64,000 nucleotides of DNA from Roseibium sp. Sym1 (GTDB lineage: Bacteria > Pseudomonadota > Alphaproteobacteria > Rhizobiales > Stappiaceae): contig NZ_CP114786.1 in NCBI RefSeq assembly GCF_027359675.1, positions 930,001 through 994,000 on the forward strand, written 5' to 3'. Every line of letters starts with the position of its first letter. The first letter of the stretch is position 1. Of the stretch, positions 7,603 through 18,724 are shown in pieces. The position numbers were made by a program, and so were the translations under genes. The notes below the pieces were generated by a model. It searched no databases. It saw nothing but the letters and a program-made list of their open reading frames with translations, and had not been told where the DNA came from.

Positions 7603-8624
7603 GCTCTAGACTTTCCTGTATTTTGAAGCGGCTCAAGAAATAGAGCCTTTGCAGTTGCGGTGATTATGGCGTTTTCCAACTCCTGCATAGTTTCACGAAA
7701 CTCTTTAATCCAACTCTTATTATATTGTTTCAGGTCTTCACTCGTTGCTTCCACATCGAGATATCTACAGGTTCGATGCATTAAGGTGAAAAGATCGAAG
7801 TAAGCGGGTGCGATTAGGGCTTGAAAATAGTAGCCCATAGCCACATCCGCCGGCATTGTATTGTTCCGGTAGAAATCGCAGTAGTTTGAGAACAGTAACC
7901 AATCCATTGTCGAAAGCGCCGAAAGTACTTTTGCCGGACATGTATCACAAGTCTTGAATCTGGTCTCTATGCGACTATCCAGCCCTTCCATGGGACGCTT
8001 GATGTATTTTGTAATAACCTCATCGTGAATCCATGGTCTATAGGGTTCTATGTACATGGTTTCATAATTGTCTTTTTTAAATGCACGATTGAGCGCCAGC
8101 ACATCTACGGAGCCGTATTCTCTCTTCGTCTCACGTACTGAGGGGCCGATAGGGCATCGCGTCAAACAAGCATGGATAAGATCAAAATTGTAGGAAAGTC
8201 TCTGCGCAGACTCTGTCTGCTGATTTTCAAGTCTAATATCGCGACTGAAATTTTTCTGCTTTTTCCTCAGGTCGGGCGTGGAAATGTGAGCGACCCAATA
8301 GCTATTATATATTGTGTGTATGACATTGGCGACATGTAGAGCGCCTGGTTGTCTCACATTGGCGTCTTTTTTTCTCAGCAAAACAAAACGCTCATGCAAC
8401 AGCGTGTAGATATGCTGCATCCAAATTGAATCATTGACGAACCGCATGCGCAGGGAATGGGCAATTGTACGAATTCGATATTCGGACAGTCCTGTTTCTT
8501 CTGCGATAGACGCGTATGACGCTCCCATCAAAATCGGAAAAATGAGTTTGAGAAACTGCGCTTCGGACAGTTTCGAGCCTTTGTAGTAGCGATTGCGAAT
8601 TCGGTAATTGCGAACCATGTGCAC
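7599..8624 (-). CDS. Unknown protein with N-terminal helix-turn-helix
   Basis: 341 residues from a GTG, or 339 from the ATG at 8618; no strong ribosome-binding site decides. Residues ~15-60 look like a helix-turn-helix (ASYASIAEETGLSEYRIRTI), and the body is helical and rich in aromatic residues. Two cysteine pairs (CLTRC; CDTCPAK) could bind metal. No family is recognised. It faces the coupling-ATPase operon across a 362-bp gap that carries four TGGGGCA repeats, so it may be the regulator or initiator acting on those repeats; that is inference from position. Confidence 0.55.
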   Translation of the reverse strand: MHMVRNYRIRNRYYKGSKLSEAQFLKLIFPILMGASYASIAEETGLSEYRIRTIAHSLRMRFVNDSIWMQHIYTLLHERFVLLRKKDANVRQPGALHVANVIHTIYNSYWVAHISTPDLRKKQKNFSRDIRLENQQTESAQRLSYNFDLIHACLTRCPIGPSVRETKREYGSVDVLALNRAFKKDNYETMYIEPYRPWIHDEVITKYIKRPMEGLDSRIETRFKTCDTCPAKVLSALSTMDWLLFSNYCDFYRNNTMPADVAMGYYFQALIAPAYFDLFTLMHRTCRYLDVEATSEDLKQYNKSWIKEFRETMQELENAIITATAKALFLEPLQNTGKSRA

Positions 8625-8691
8625 TGACCAAGTTTATCAGCATCCCCCATATCAGAGAATTTCGGGGAAAGACAGTGCGAGAATTTATCAC

Positions 8692-8762
8692 TGGGGCATT
8701 ATTAGTTTCAGAAATTGGGGCAATCTGAGTGATTTTGGGGCAAGAAAAACGTGTTTGGGGCA
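8692..8762. repeat. Iteron-like array: four TGGGGCA direct repeats
   Basis: TGGGGCA occurs at 8692-8698, 8716-8722, 8736-8742 and 8756-8762, with start-to-start spacing of 24, 20 and 20 bp, about two helical turns. A degenerate fifth copy, CGGGGAA, lies at 8663. The array is in the divergent gap between the HTH gene and the coupling-ATPase operon. Phased direct repeats of this kind are typical of replication-initiator iterons or cooperative operators. The rest of the gap (8763-8986) shows no clear signal. Confidence 0.6.
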
Positions 8763-8986
8763 GAATTTCGTAAGCGAATAAGCATACGATACATCTTTAG
8801 TGATATCGGGGGAATATTAGTGCGACGGTGATTGCGGGAGCCGTATTCCTAAGGTTTTCTCAAACTCATGATCCGTCGTTGTAACGGTGATGGCTGCGAC
8901 AGGCCAACCAACTAACAAAGTTACAGACTTCCCTAACGGGACATCAATGTCGCTCGCGCTATCGCGGCGGTCAACGGGAGACGTGT

Positions 8987-9052
8987 ATGCAAGACTACCT
9001 CAACATACTTGCTAGCATTACTCCTCATATTTCCATGAGCAAGGACGGCTGA
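8987..9052 (+). CDS. Possible 21-residue leader peptide
   Basis: An ATG preceded by GGGAG at 6-bp spacing opens a 21-codon frame whose TGA ends one base before the ATG of the coupling ATPase. The ATPase itself has no strong ribosome-binding site of its own, so translation may be coupled through this short ORF. The peptide (MQDYLNILAS...) has no recognised motif. Confidence 0.4.
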   Translation: MQDYLNILASITPHISMSKDG

Positions 9053-9053
9053 T

Positions 9054-10856
9054 ATGGCGCAGTTCGTCCAGCAAGTCATCGATATCGGCGTCCCCGTTGC
9101 CGAAACCATTGTAATTGGCGGAACCGCAAATATTGCCCTGCGCACGGTGGTTTTCACTACACTGCGAATTTTTGGCGCATTCGATCCGCGATGGGACAAA
9201 AAGTGGCCCCGCCTGCCTTGGAGATGGCCATACCTGCGCCTCTGGATTCGTTTCCAGGAATGGAAAGAAGAGAATTTCAAGCAAGGCAAAGCCAGCGCTG
9301 GAAAATCCGGAGCATTAACTCAACTCGCCTTGCGATACGAGGAAGGCAACAGCCTGATTGGGCGCGTACGCTTGCCGCTTGGCATTCCCCATTACAGCCT
9401 AATCGGCGAGAAATCGGAACGGCATAAGCTCTATATCGCGTCTTCGCGGTCGGGGAAATCGTTGCAGGTTCAAACTGAACTTGCCCATATGCCGCAAGAC
9501 GCATGCGCACTGATCGTTGACCCGACTGCCAACCATACAAATCAAGTCCTTATCCCACTTGAACGGCGCGGACATGAGCTCTGTGCACTAGACCCGTTGG
9601 GATTACTGGACCGCCCATCTCAATCCATCAATTTCATCGCCCAAATCGATCTGATCAACGCACGGCTTGGCCAAGACCGGACAACGATATTGTGCGACCG
9701 TATTGCAAACCTGTCCTTCCCTGAAAGTAGCAACGAGAAGCCATTCTTTCGCGATATGGGACGCGAGGGATGGGCGCGAATTATCCTTTTCGCGAAAATC
9801 ACCAACAAAAATGCAGCCATGCTGGATGCACGCCGTCTGGTCTTGGTCGGCTTCATTGAGGATGCTGACGGTGATCCCGTGCTTGCAATGGCATTGCTCT
9901 GGGAGGCGATGCTGGCTTGCGATGCCTATGACGGTCACGTGTCGTCTTTTGCTGCGCAGATGATTGCGATGGACGAACGTACACGTGAGAATGTCCTCGC
10001 GACGATCCGCAGTAAAACGGCGTTTTGGGACCACGAACAGGTCAAATCGGTTTCCCGATCCAATGATGTCAATCTTTGCGACCTCAAAGACCCCGACAAA
10101 AATCTCATAGTTTCCCTGCCTGTCACTGTCGGGGAAATGCGCACGACCCTGAGGCCCTGGGTGGGCGGCATCATTTCTTTGTCGCTCGCGGTCATGGAAT
10201 GGATTCCCGGTGACCTAAAAACCAAGACACGGTTTGTGATTGAAGAGATTCAGGCTCTTGGTGAAGACGCGTTGCAGGGCGTGGGCGAAGCCTTTCCTCT
10301 CATGGCTGGCCAAGGCGTCTCTTTGACAGCCGTAGGTCAAGACTTGCCAGGTCTGCGGAAAGCCTTCCCAAAAGACTACAAATCCATGATCGGGAACGCG
10401 CAGCACGTGATTTTCATGGCGACGAATGACCATGAAACTTACGAGTACATCGCCAACCACGTCTTTGGGCAGAAGACCGTCAAACGGAAGAAATGGAGAA
10501 TCCCATTTCTTTGGACGGTTAGCAGCAAAGAAATCCCCGTCATCACTCCGGATCAGGTTCGGCGGTTTCTAGAGGCGGGACGGAACAACGCCATTGTTCT
10601 TCGCAATGGCAAGCGCTCCATGATGGTTAAAACAGCCCTCAGCTACAGAGTGTTACCGGTCTGGATGATCGACCCCAGCCGCGACCATCGTGAAACACGT
10701 GCCCGTGCTTGGTTTCGAAAGGTCTGGGAAGACTTCACGGCGCGGTGTGCTGAACGCCCTGAACCTATCACCGACATTCCACTTCCGCTCACCGGGACGG
10801 CCAAGCTCGAAGCGCTTGCTCGCTCGGTAGCGGCAAGCCGCCACCCTGAAACTTGA
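9054..10856 (+). CDS. VirD4/TraG-like type IV coupling ATPase
   Basis: 600 residues with the coupling-protein layout: a hydrophobic N-terminal stretch (~12-42), Walker A SSRSGKS at ~130-136, the VDPTANHT strand that VirD4 proteins use after the P-loop, and the C-terminal block with Walker B-type FVIEEIQALG followed by GVSLTAVGQDLPGL. Coupling proteins feed relaxase-bound DNA or protein into a type IV channel at the inner membrane. Oddities: Walker B has EE instead of the usual DE, only one weak membrane segment is visible, and neither relaxase nor channel genes are present. It heads an operon of five genes with strong ribosome-binding sites. It could serve mobilization through a helper system or a non-conjugative task. 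Confidence 0.75.
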   Translation: MAQFVQQVIDIGVPVAETIVIGGTANIALRTVVFTTLRIFGAFDPRWDKKWPRLPWRWPYLRLWIRFQEWKEENFKQGKASAGKSGALTQLALRYEEGNSLIGRVRLPLGIPHYSLIGEKSERHKLYIASSRSGKSLQVQTELAHMPQDACALIVDPTANHTNQVLIPLERRGHELCALDPLGLLDRPSQSINFIAQIDLINARLGQDRTTILCDRIANLSFPESSNEKPFFRDMGREGWARIILFAKITNKNAAMLDARRLVLVGFIEDADGDPVLAMALLWEAMLACDAYDGHVSSFAAQMIAMDERTRENVLATIRSKTAFWDHEQVKSVSRSNDVNLCDLKDPDKNLIVSLPVTVGEMRTTLRPWVGGIISLSLAVMEWIPGDLKTKTRFVIEEIQALGEDALQGVGEAFPLMAGQGVSLTAVGQDLPGLRKAFPKDYKSMIGNAQHVIFMATNDHETYEYIANHVFGQKTVKRKKWRIPFLWTVSSKEIPVITPDQVRRFLEAGRNNAIVLRNGKRSMMVKTALSYRVLPVWMIDPSRDHRETRARAWFRKVWEDFTARCAERPEPITDIPLPLTGTAKLEALARSVAASRHPET

Positions 10857-10869
10857 AAGGAGAAATAAA

Positions 10870-11868
10870 ATGAAACTTAATTCTGGTCGCTATATTCCGC
10901 CGACAGTTGCCTATGATCTTTTGGCACATCTATCGCTGTTCAGATCGATAGCAGAGAACCCAAACATCAAAGGACCTGCGATATTAATCATGCAAGGGCC
11001 GGCCGGCTCCGGCAAGACGTCCACAATCCGGCATCTTTGTAACCATATCTGTGCGCCCCTGTACGAACTTCACGGCAAGGACATGGTTTCGCAATGGGAG
11101 GGCCAAGGCACCAAAGCACTTGAACGAAAAATCATAGAAGCCGCCAACGACCCAAGCCCGTTTCAGCCTGTTGTCCTGCTGGACGATGCCGAAATGGGTG
11201 GCCTTCGCGTCGATGAGCGCTTTACCGGCACAGTGAACAACAACGCCTCGTCCGGTTGGCTCATGCAATTTGCGAACAACCCCAGAGAGTTGCTTGTCGA
11301 ATCCGATACGGGGACAAGGCGAACGATCAGGCTTAAGCGCCCTCCTGCTCTTATTATGATCGTTAACAACATCTCGGCACTTCATTCCCCACTGGTACGT
11401 GAGGGACGTGCCGCGCTATGCACCCTTGATCCAAGAGGTGCCGATCTACAAAGAGTGATTGCCGGTATGTTTCCCAAGCTGTCCGTTCGTCAGGCCGGAC
11501 AATTGGTGAACAAGTTTCCTGATAAATCGGTCGCGTTCTTTGCCGAATTGGTCAACGACCTCGCAAAACAGGCGGCAATGAACTGCGCTCGTGATGCGAG
11601 CTTTGATTTCCTCAGCGTTGATTGGAAGCACGCAGCAGCTTCGATTGTTGATGCCTCAAACGGTGCCACGTATCCGCAGCTAGTGGCTGCCGGTGAAAAG
11701 CTGGCTGCGCAATCACGGAACACCAACTTTGTGAACCAGGCGAAGCCGGTTCAAGAGGACGCCAATTCGCTCATCGGGCAGGAAGGCTTCCACAACTACG
11801 GCAACGGCGCGCTTCATCCTGCAAATGAGGAACTGCCGCAGCCGCACATCCCTCCCGTGAAAATTTAA
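10870..11868 (+). CDS. AAA+ ATPase
   Basis: 332 residues; AAGGAG precedes the ATG. Walker A GPAGSGKT is at 43-50, the AAA pore-region signature SQWEGQG near 74-80, Walker B VVLLDDAE at 101-108, and sensor-1 Asn in IMIVNN near 163-167. The core resembles classical AAA remodelling ATPases of the Rubisco-activase or TRIP13 kind. The last ~60 residues look disordered. It follows the coupling ATPase by 13 bp and precedes an unrecognised 195-residue protein, suggesting a motor with dedicated partners. What it remodels is not evident. Confidence 0.75.
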   Translation: MKLNSGRYIPPTVAYDLLAHLSLFRSIAENPNIKGPAILIMQGPAGSGKTSTIRHLCNHICAPLYELHGKDMVSQWEGQGTKALERKIIEAANDPSPFQPVVLLDDAEMGGLRVDERFTGTVNNNASSGWLMQFANNPRELLVESDTGTRRTIRLKRPPALIMIVNNISALHSPLVREGRAALCTLDPRGADLQRVIAGMFPKLSVRQAGQLVNKFPDKSVAFFAELVNDLAKQAAMNCARDASFDFLSVDWKHAAASIVDASNGATYPQLVAAGEKLAAQSRNTNFVNQAKPVQEDANSLIGQEGFHNYGNGALHPANEELPQPHIPPVKI

Positions 11869-11885
11869 CTGAAAGGAGAAGCCCC

Positions 11886-12473
11886 ATGGCAATGGTGCAA
11901 ACAAAAGCGCGAGTATGGAACCTAACAAGAAATCAGTTACTGCAGGGCGTGGCGCGGCGATTTTTCGAGATCGCGGCGGATCACGGCAAGGATTGCGATT
12001 GGTATCTTGAACGCATCGACGTGATGCTCCGCATGGAACTTATCGAGTTCTACTATCTGGTCGTATTCAAGGCTGATGAACCCATCGCGGGTGCAAAGCT
12101 CTGTTTTGATTGGAAGCGCCACACCGCCCTCGTTGAATCGATGGGTGAGTTTTTCGATCCTGAAAAAATCAACCAGTTCGGAACAACGGACTCCATCGCC
12201 GACACGATGCAGGCTGTTCGTGCCTATGTAGATGGGCTGTTCGAGCACTGCGGCGCAACCCGCGTCGAGGTCTGGTACAGCGTGCGCGATGATCAGATTA
12301 AAACACTCGGCTCCGAACGGGTCGATCAGTTGCTGGACGTTAGCAGGTCTGATGAGGCTAAGAAAAAGTCCTCTGAGAGATGGGCAAAAATCATGAAAGC
12401 CAAAGCGGACAAGGGCGCGAAACGCGTCTCCACGCTCGGCGATCTTCCCGAAGCTTCATTCGACATCTGGTAA
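11886..12473 (+). CDS. Unknown protein in coupling-ATPase operon
   Basis: 195 residues, with AAGGAG before the ATG. The first ~100 residues run helix, helix, then two strands (LIEFYYLVVF; AGAKLCFDW). A strand near 135 (TRVEVWYSV) follows a helix, and the C-terminal ~50 residues are Lys-rich. No family is recognised with confidence. The order of elements loosely recalls bacterial HORMA proteins, whose partners are TRIP13-type AAA ATPases like the preceding gene. That is a hypothesis from pattern only. Confidence 0.6.
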   Translation: MAMVQTKARVWNLTRNQLLQGVARRFFEIAADHGKDCDWYLERIDVMLRMELIEFYYLVVFKADEPIAGAKLCFDWKRHTALVESMGEFFDPEKINQFGTTDSIADTMQAVRAYVDGLFEHCGATRVEVWYSVRDDQIKTLGSERVDQLLDVSRSDEAKKKSSERWAKIMKAKADKGAKRVSTLGDLPEASFDIW

Positions 12474-12485
12474 GGAGAGATAATC

Positions 12486-13019
12486 ATGGACGACATGATG
12501 AAGAGACTGTTTGACGACCTGGATACGTCGTTGAGCGTTATCGAAGCCCGCTTCACGGGCGGAATGGACTCGCCGGTTCTGCCCGACGATTTGACAGATC
12601 AGCTCGGTAATTCCGTCTCAAATGATGAGGCAGGATCGGAAAGTGGAAACGATCAAACAGGGGATGTATCCGGCAAGATCTCAGCCCTGAATGACCGTTT
12701 CCGTCAGAACCAGTCAACCGCCGATGACGAAATCAAAGGTCGATGGATCTTAGGAGATGATATAGAGGAACTTCCCGGTCCGACAAAGGCTGCGATCAAG
12801 AAAAAGGTCCGCGAATATGCGGACTTTGAGGAGTTCCCGCTCCATGATCGCGGTACATTTGAATATCGGAGCAAGGACAAGTCCTTCCCCATCATCTGGA
12901 TGATCAAAGCCTATGAGGATGAAACCCTCGCCAAAGAGGTCGAGCATCCTGAAGACCCCGCTCAGAGCTATCGGGTTTTGCTGCTCGATCTTTCCGATGA
13001 AACAGGCGAGGAGGATTAA
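12486..13019 (+). CDS. DUF3768 family protein
   Basis: 177 residues, with AAGGAG before the ATG. The first ~60 residues are acidic and likely disordered. Residues ~63-170 match the DUF3768 pattern: ALNDRFR, then a segment about the inter-helix LPGP, then REYADFEEF, DRGTFEYR, a strand with IIWMIKAYED and a terminal DPAQSYRVLLLDLSDE. DUF3768 proteins are small proteins of unknown function, common on alphaproteobacterial plasmids. Being inside this operon ties the family to the coupling and AAA ATPases, at least by co-transcription. Confidence 0.7.
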   Translation: MDDMMKRLFDDLDTSLSVIEARFTGGMDSPVLPDDLTDQLGNSVSNDEAGSESGNDQTGDVSGKISALNDRFRQNQSTADDEIKGRWILGDDIEELPGPTKAAIKKKVREYADFEEFPLHDRGTFEYRSKDKSFPIIWMIKAYEDETLAKEVEHPEDPAQSYRVLLLDLSDETGEED

Positions 13020-13022
13020 TCC

Positions 13023-13358
13023 ATGACCAACAGACCGATTGCAAAGTTTCAGGAGTTCCCTGCGGAAATCTCGCTGTTCGAACAGGAGAGCGAGAACGGC
13101 CCCTGGCTGAACGCTCAAGTCAGCAAGATCTACAAAGAGGGTGAGGACTACAAGCGAGCGAATAACTTCAACCGCAATGATCTGCTGAAACTGCACACCC
13201 TCGTTCCGCAAGCCATTGAACGGATGCAGTCATGGGAGCTGGAGCAAAGGCAGGCGCGGTCCCAATCAGACAGCCGAGACATCGATAGTCTGAAAGAACG
13301 CGCCCGAACGCGAAGGACCGCACGCGGACAGTCGCAAAACCACGAGGAAACCCCGTGA
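13023..13358 (+). CDS. Small plasmid-type conserved protein
   Basis: 111 residues starting 3 bp after the previous stop, with GAGGAGG upstream. The N-terminal ~65 residues read like the short beta-rich proteins often found on alphaproteobacterial plasmids: a strand EISLFEQ, then GPWLNAQVSKIYK, then NNFNRNDLLKL. The rest is charged and helical. Function unknown. Last gene of the operon. Confidence 0.6.
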   Translation: MTNRPIAKFQEFPAEISLFEQESENGPWLNAQVSKIYKEGEDYKRANNFNRNDLLKLHTLVPQAIERMQSWELEQRQARSQSDSRDIDSLKERARTRRTARGQSQNHEETP

Positions 13359-13416
13359 TGACTTTAGTGCGTGCTCCGCAGTGAGCCTATATGCTGCCCT
13401 GCAGTAGTAAGCGATT

Positions 13417-13452
13417 GAAATTGATCATGAATTTGCGCTCCTGATCAATTTC
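13417..13452. promoter_or_regulatory. 11-bp inverted repeat in recombinase promoter region
   Basis: GAAATTGATCA (13417-13427) and TGATCAATTTC (13442-13452) are exact complements across 14 bp. An AT-rich segment with several possible -10 hexamers follows at 13456-13472. A second perfect hairpin, TCAATT/AATTGA, is at 13534-13549. Together they suggest an operator and a structured leader controlling the recombinase operon. The remaining part of the 290-bp gap shows nothing clear. Confidence 0.5.
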
Positions 13453-13648
13453 GGGATATACTATACTTATGGTTGTATTTTACATAGTGAAATCAGCCTA
13501 AGCCGGGACGCAAAACGTCTTTGGGGGCACGTCTCAATTGAAAAATTGAAGTAGCTGGTCAGCACGCACCGCGTAGCTGAGACAGGTGGAGTTTGCCTGA
13601 AGCAATTCACGGCTAGGCAGTCCACATCAACAATGAGGAGAGCTAGAG

Positions 13649-14010
13649 GTGAGCGATATACAAGCCCCAACCATTCCTGAGCTTGATGGAGCAATAGAGA
13701 AGAACCGAGAAAGGCTGCCGACACTTCGCACCATCGAAATCGATTTCGACCGATACGCAGCTATCCTTGATGACCCGGAGCTAACTGAGGATCAGTCGGA
13801 ACAAATCATTTTGGCGCTTTGGTCTATTGTTACCAGTTTTCTCCGGCTAGGATTCAATATTGATCCTGTTCAGCAGGCATGTGGACAAGTTGAAAATGAG
13901 CTTGATTTGGCGCGAATTCTTGATTCGCCTGAGCTAAAATCAGTTAATGCAAAAAGAAATGTAGAGGGTCCCAGCCGAAGAGGATCGGCAAAGACCGGAA
14001 AGAGTGAGAC

Positions 14011-14023
<13 letters not shown>
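13649..14023 (+). CDS. Small protein overlapping the large recombinase
   Basis: 124 residues from a GTG, with GAGGAG 15 bp upstream and GAG nearer. Its end overlaps the recombinase start by 13 bp, so the two are translationally linked. The protein is acidic and mostly helical with no recognised domain; a basic tail (KRNVEGPSRRGSAKTGK) could touch DNA. It may be a recombination directionality factor or simply a coupled accessory gene; the evidence is position only. Confidence 0.55.
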
Positions 14024-15623
<1,600 letters not shown>

Positions 15624-15775
15624 ACGTTCCGTATGAGCGCCGGTTTGGGTCCCCGGCGTCGATGGAGGCGGAACATAGTCACACCTCCTCACAAGATCAA
15701 GCAGAAAATCTCACCAAATTCCGCGCGCCTTGTGGAAAACGCCGGACAGGGAAAAACCCCTGCCCGATCAATATC

Positions 15776-16168
15776 TTACTGATCCGAGTCCTCGTCGATT
15801 TCAACGCGGATGCCCGGAACCTTGTCTTCATCCTCATCGTCTTCGTCGATAAAGACGTCGTCGTCCGAGCTGTCGTCGTCATCCTCGAGCTCGACGTCGT
15901 CATCTTCCAGGTCCGGCACGTCGTCGCCGCCTTCGGCTTCCGCGTCGGCCTCTTCCAGGGTGACGATTTCCGGAGCAGCGGCGTCGTCCTCTTCTTCATC
16001 TTCCTCGGGGGCCTCTTCCACCTTGGCCGCCTTGGCCGCGCGGGAGGTCATGACCGCCTCGAACACGGTGCCGCATTTCGGGCAGGTGATCGGTTCGCGG
16101 TTGAGATCGTAGTATTTGGCGCCGCAGCTCGGGCACAGCCGCTTTGTGCCAAGTTCAGGTTTTGCCAC
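15776..16168 (-). CDS. FYDLN-acid family zinc-ribbon protein (TIGR02300)
   Basis: 130 residues from the GTG at 16168, which gives the usual VAKPELGTKR start and has GAAGGG 8 bp upstream; earlier starts lack this. The N-terminus has a CPSCGAKYYDLN...CPKCG zinc ribbon, followed by a long run of Asp and Glu. The family is confined largely to Alphaproteobacteria and its function is unknown. Neighbouring tRNA-Ala and aroA are its usual companions, so this marks the return to core chromosome. Confidence 0.9.
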   Translation of the reverse strand: MAKPELGTKRLCPSCGAKYYDLNREPITCPKCGTVFEAVMTSRAAKAAKVEEAPEEDEEEDDAAAPEIVTLEEADAEAEGGDDVPDLEDDDVELEDDDDSSDDDVFIDEDDEDEDKVPGIRVEIDEDSDQ

Positions 16169-16435
16169 TGTGCTCACCCTTCGTAGTTGTTGGACGACTT
16201 GAATTCGTGGGCAGCCCCATAGCCTCAAGAGGTTTCCCTGTCAAAGGCAAATCAGGGCAAATTCGTTGCTTGCCCCATTGTTCTGCATGTTGCGGGTTAA
16301 ATTTCAAGCACCAGACAGGTTTATCCCAAAAGACCCGACGGGCGCTCCGGATCTCCCGGGGGCGAGAAATGCACCCGGAGCAGATGACGAAGCCGGATCA
16401 GCGTGATAGGACGTGACACCTTTTGACAACCGACG

Positions 16436-16454
16436 AGGGTCAGGTCCTGACCCT
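16436..16454. promoter_or_regulatory. 9-bp inverted repeat just before aroA
   Basis: AGGGTCAGG and CCTGACCCT are exact complements around a single base, ending 20 bp before the aroA start. Candidate operator or translation-controlling hairpin. The rest of the 306-bp gap from 16169 shows no clear promoter. Confidence 0.4.
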
Positions 16455-16456
16455 GA

Positions 16457-18453
<1,997 letters not shown>

Positions 18454-18724
18454 AGGACGTGGGGCTCACCCCTGGTGTGCCCCTGTTCGCGCATCCGGAG
18501 CAATACCGGCCGAGGCCGGCAGTTCTTGTTCAAGAACGAAACCGAATTTCGGCAGGACGCACCACAACTTGCGCCCTGTGACGAGACCGGATTTTCCGGC
18601 TCCCGCCCCGCCGGCCCGCTTTTTGAGCGGAAGGATCAGCGAGAACGCGATCCCGGGAGACTGAACAATCCGGAGTGCAACACCAACCCGCCGGCGGCGC
18701 GCCTGAAGGCGCCAGGAGAAAGAC

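Noticed and set aside
15810-16112. Serine-rich frame on the + strand
   Set aside because: Mirror of the Asp/Glu-rich tail of the FYDLN-acid gene.
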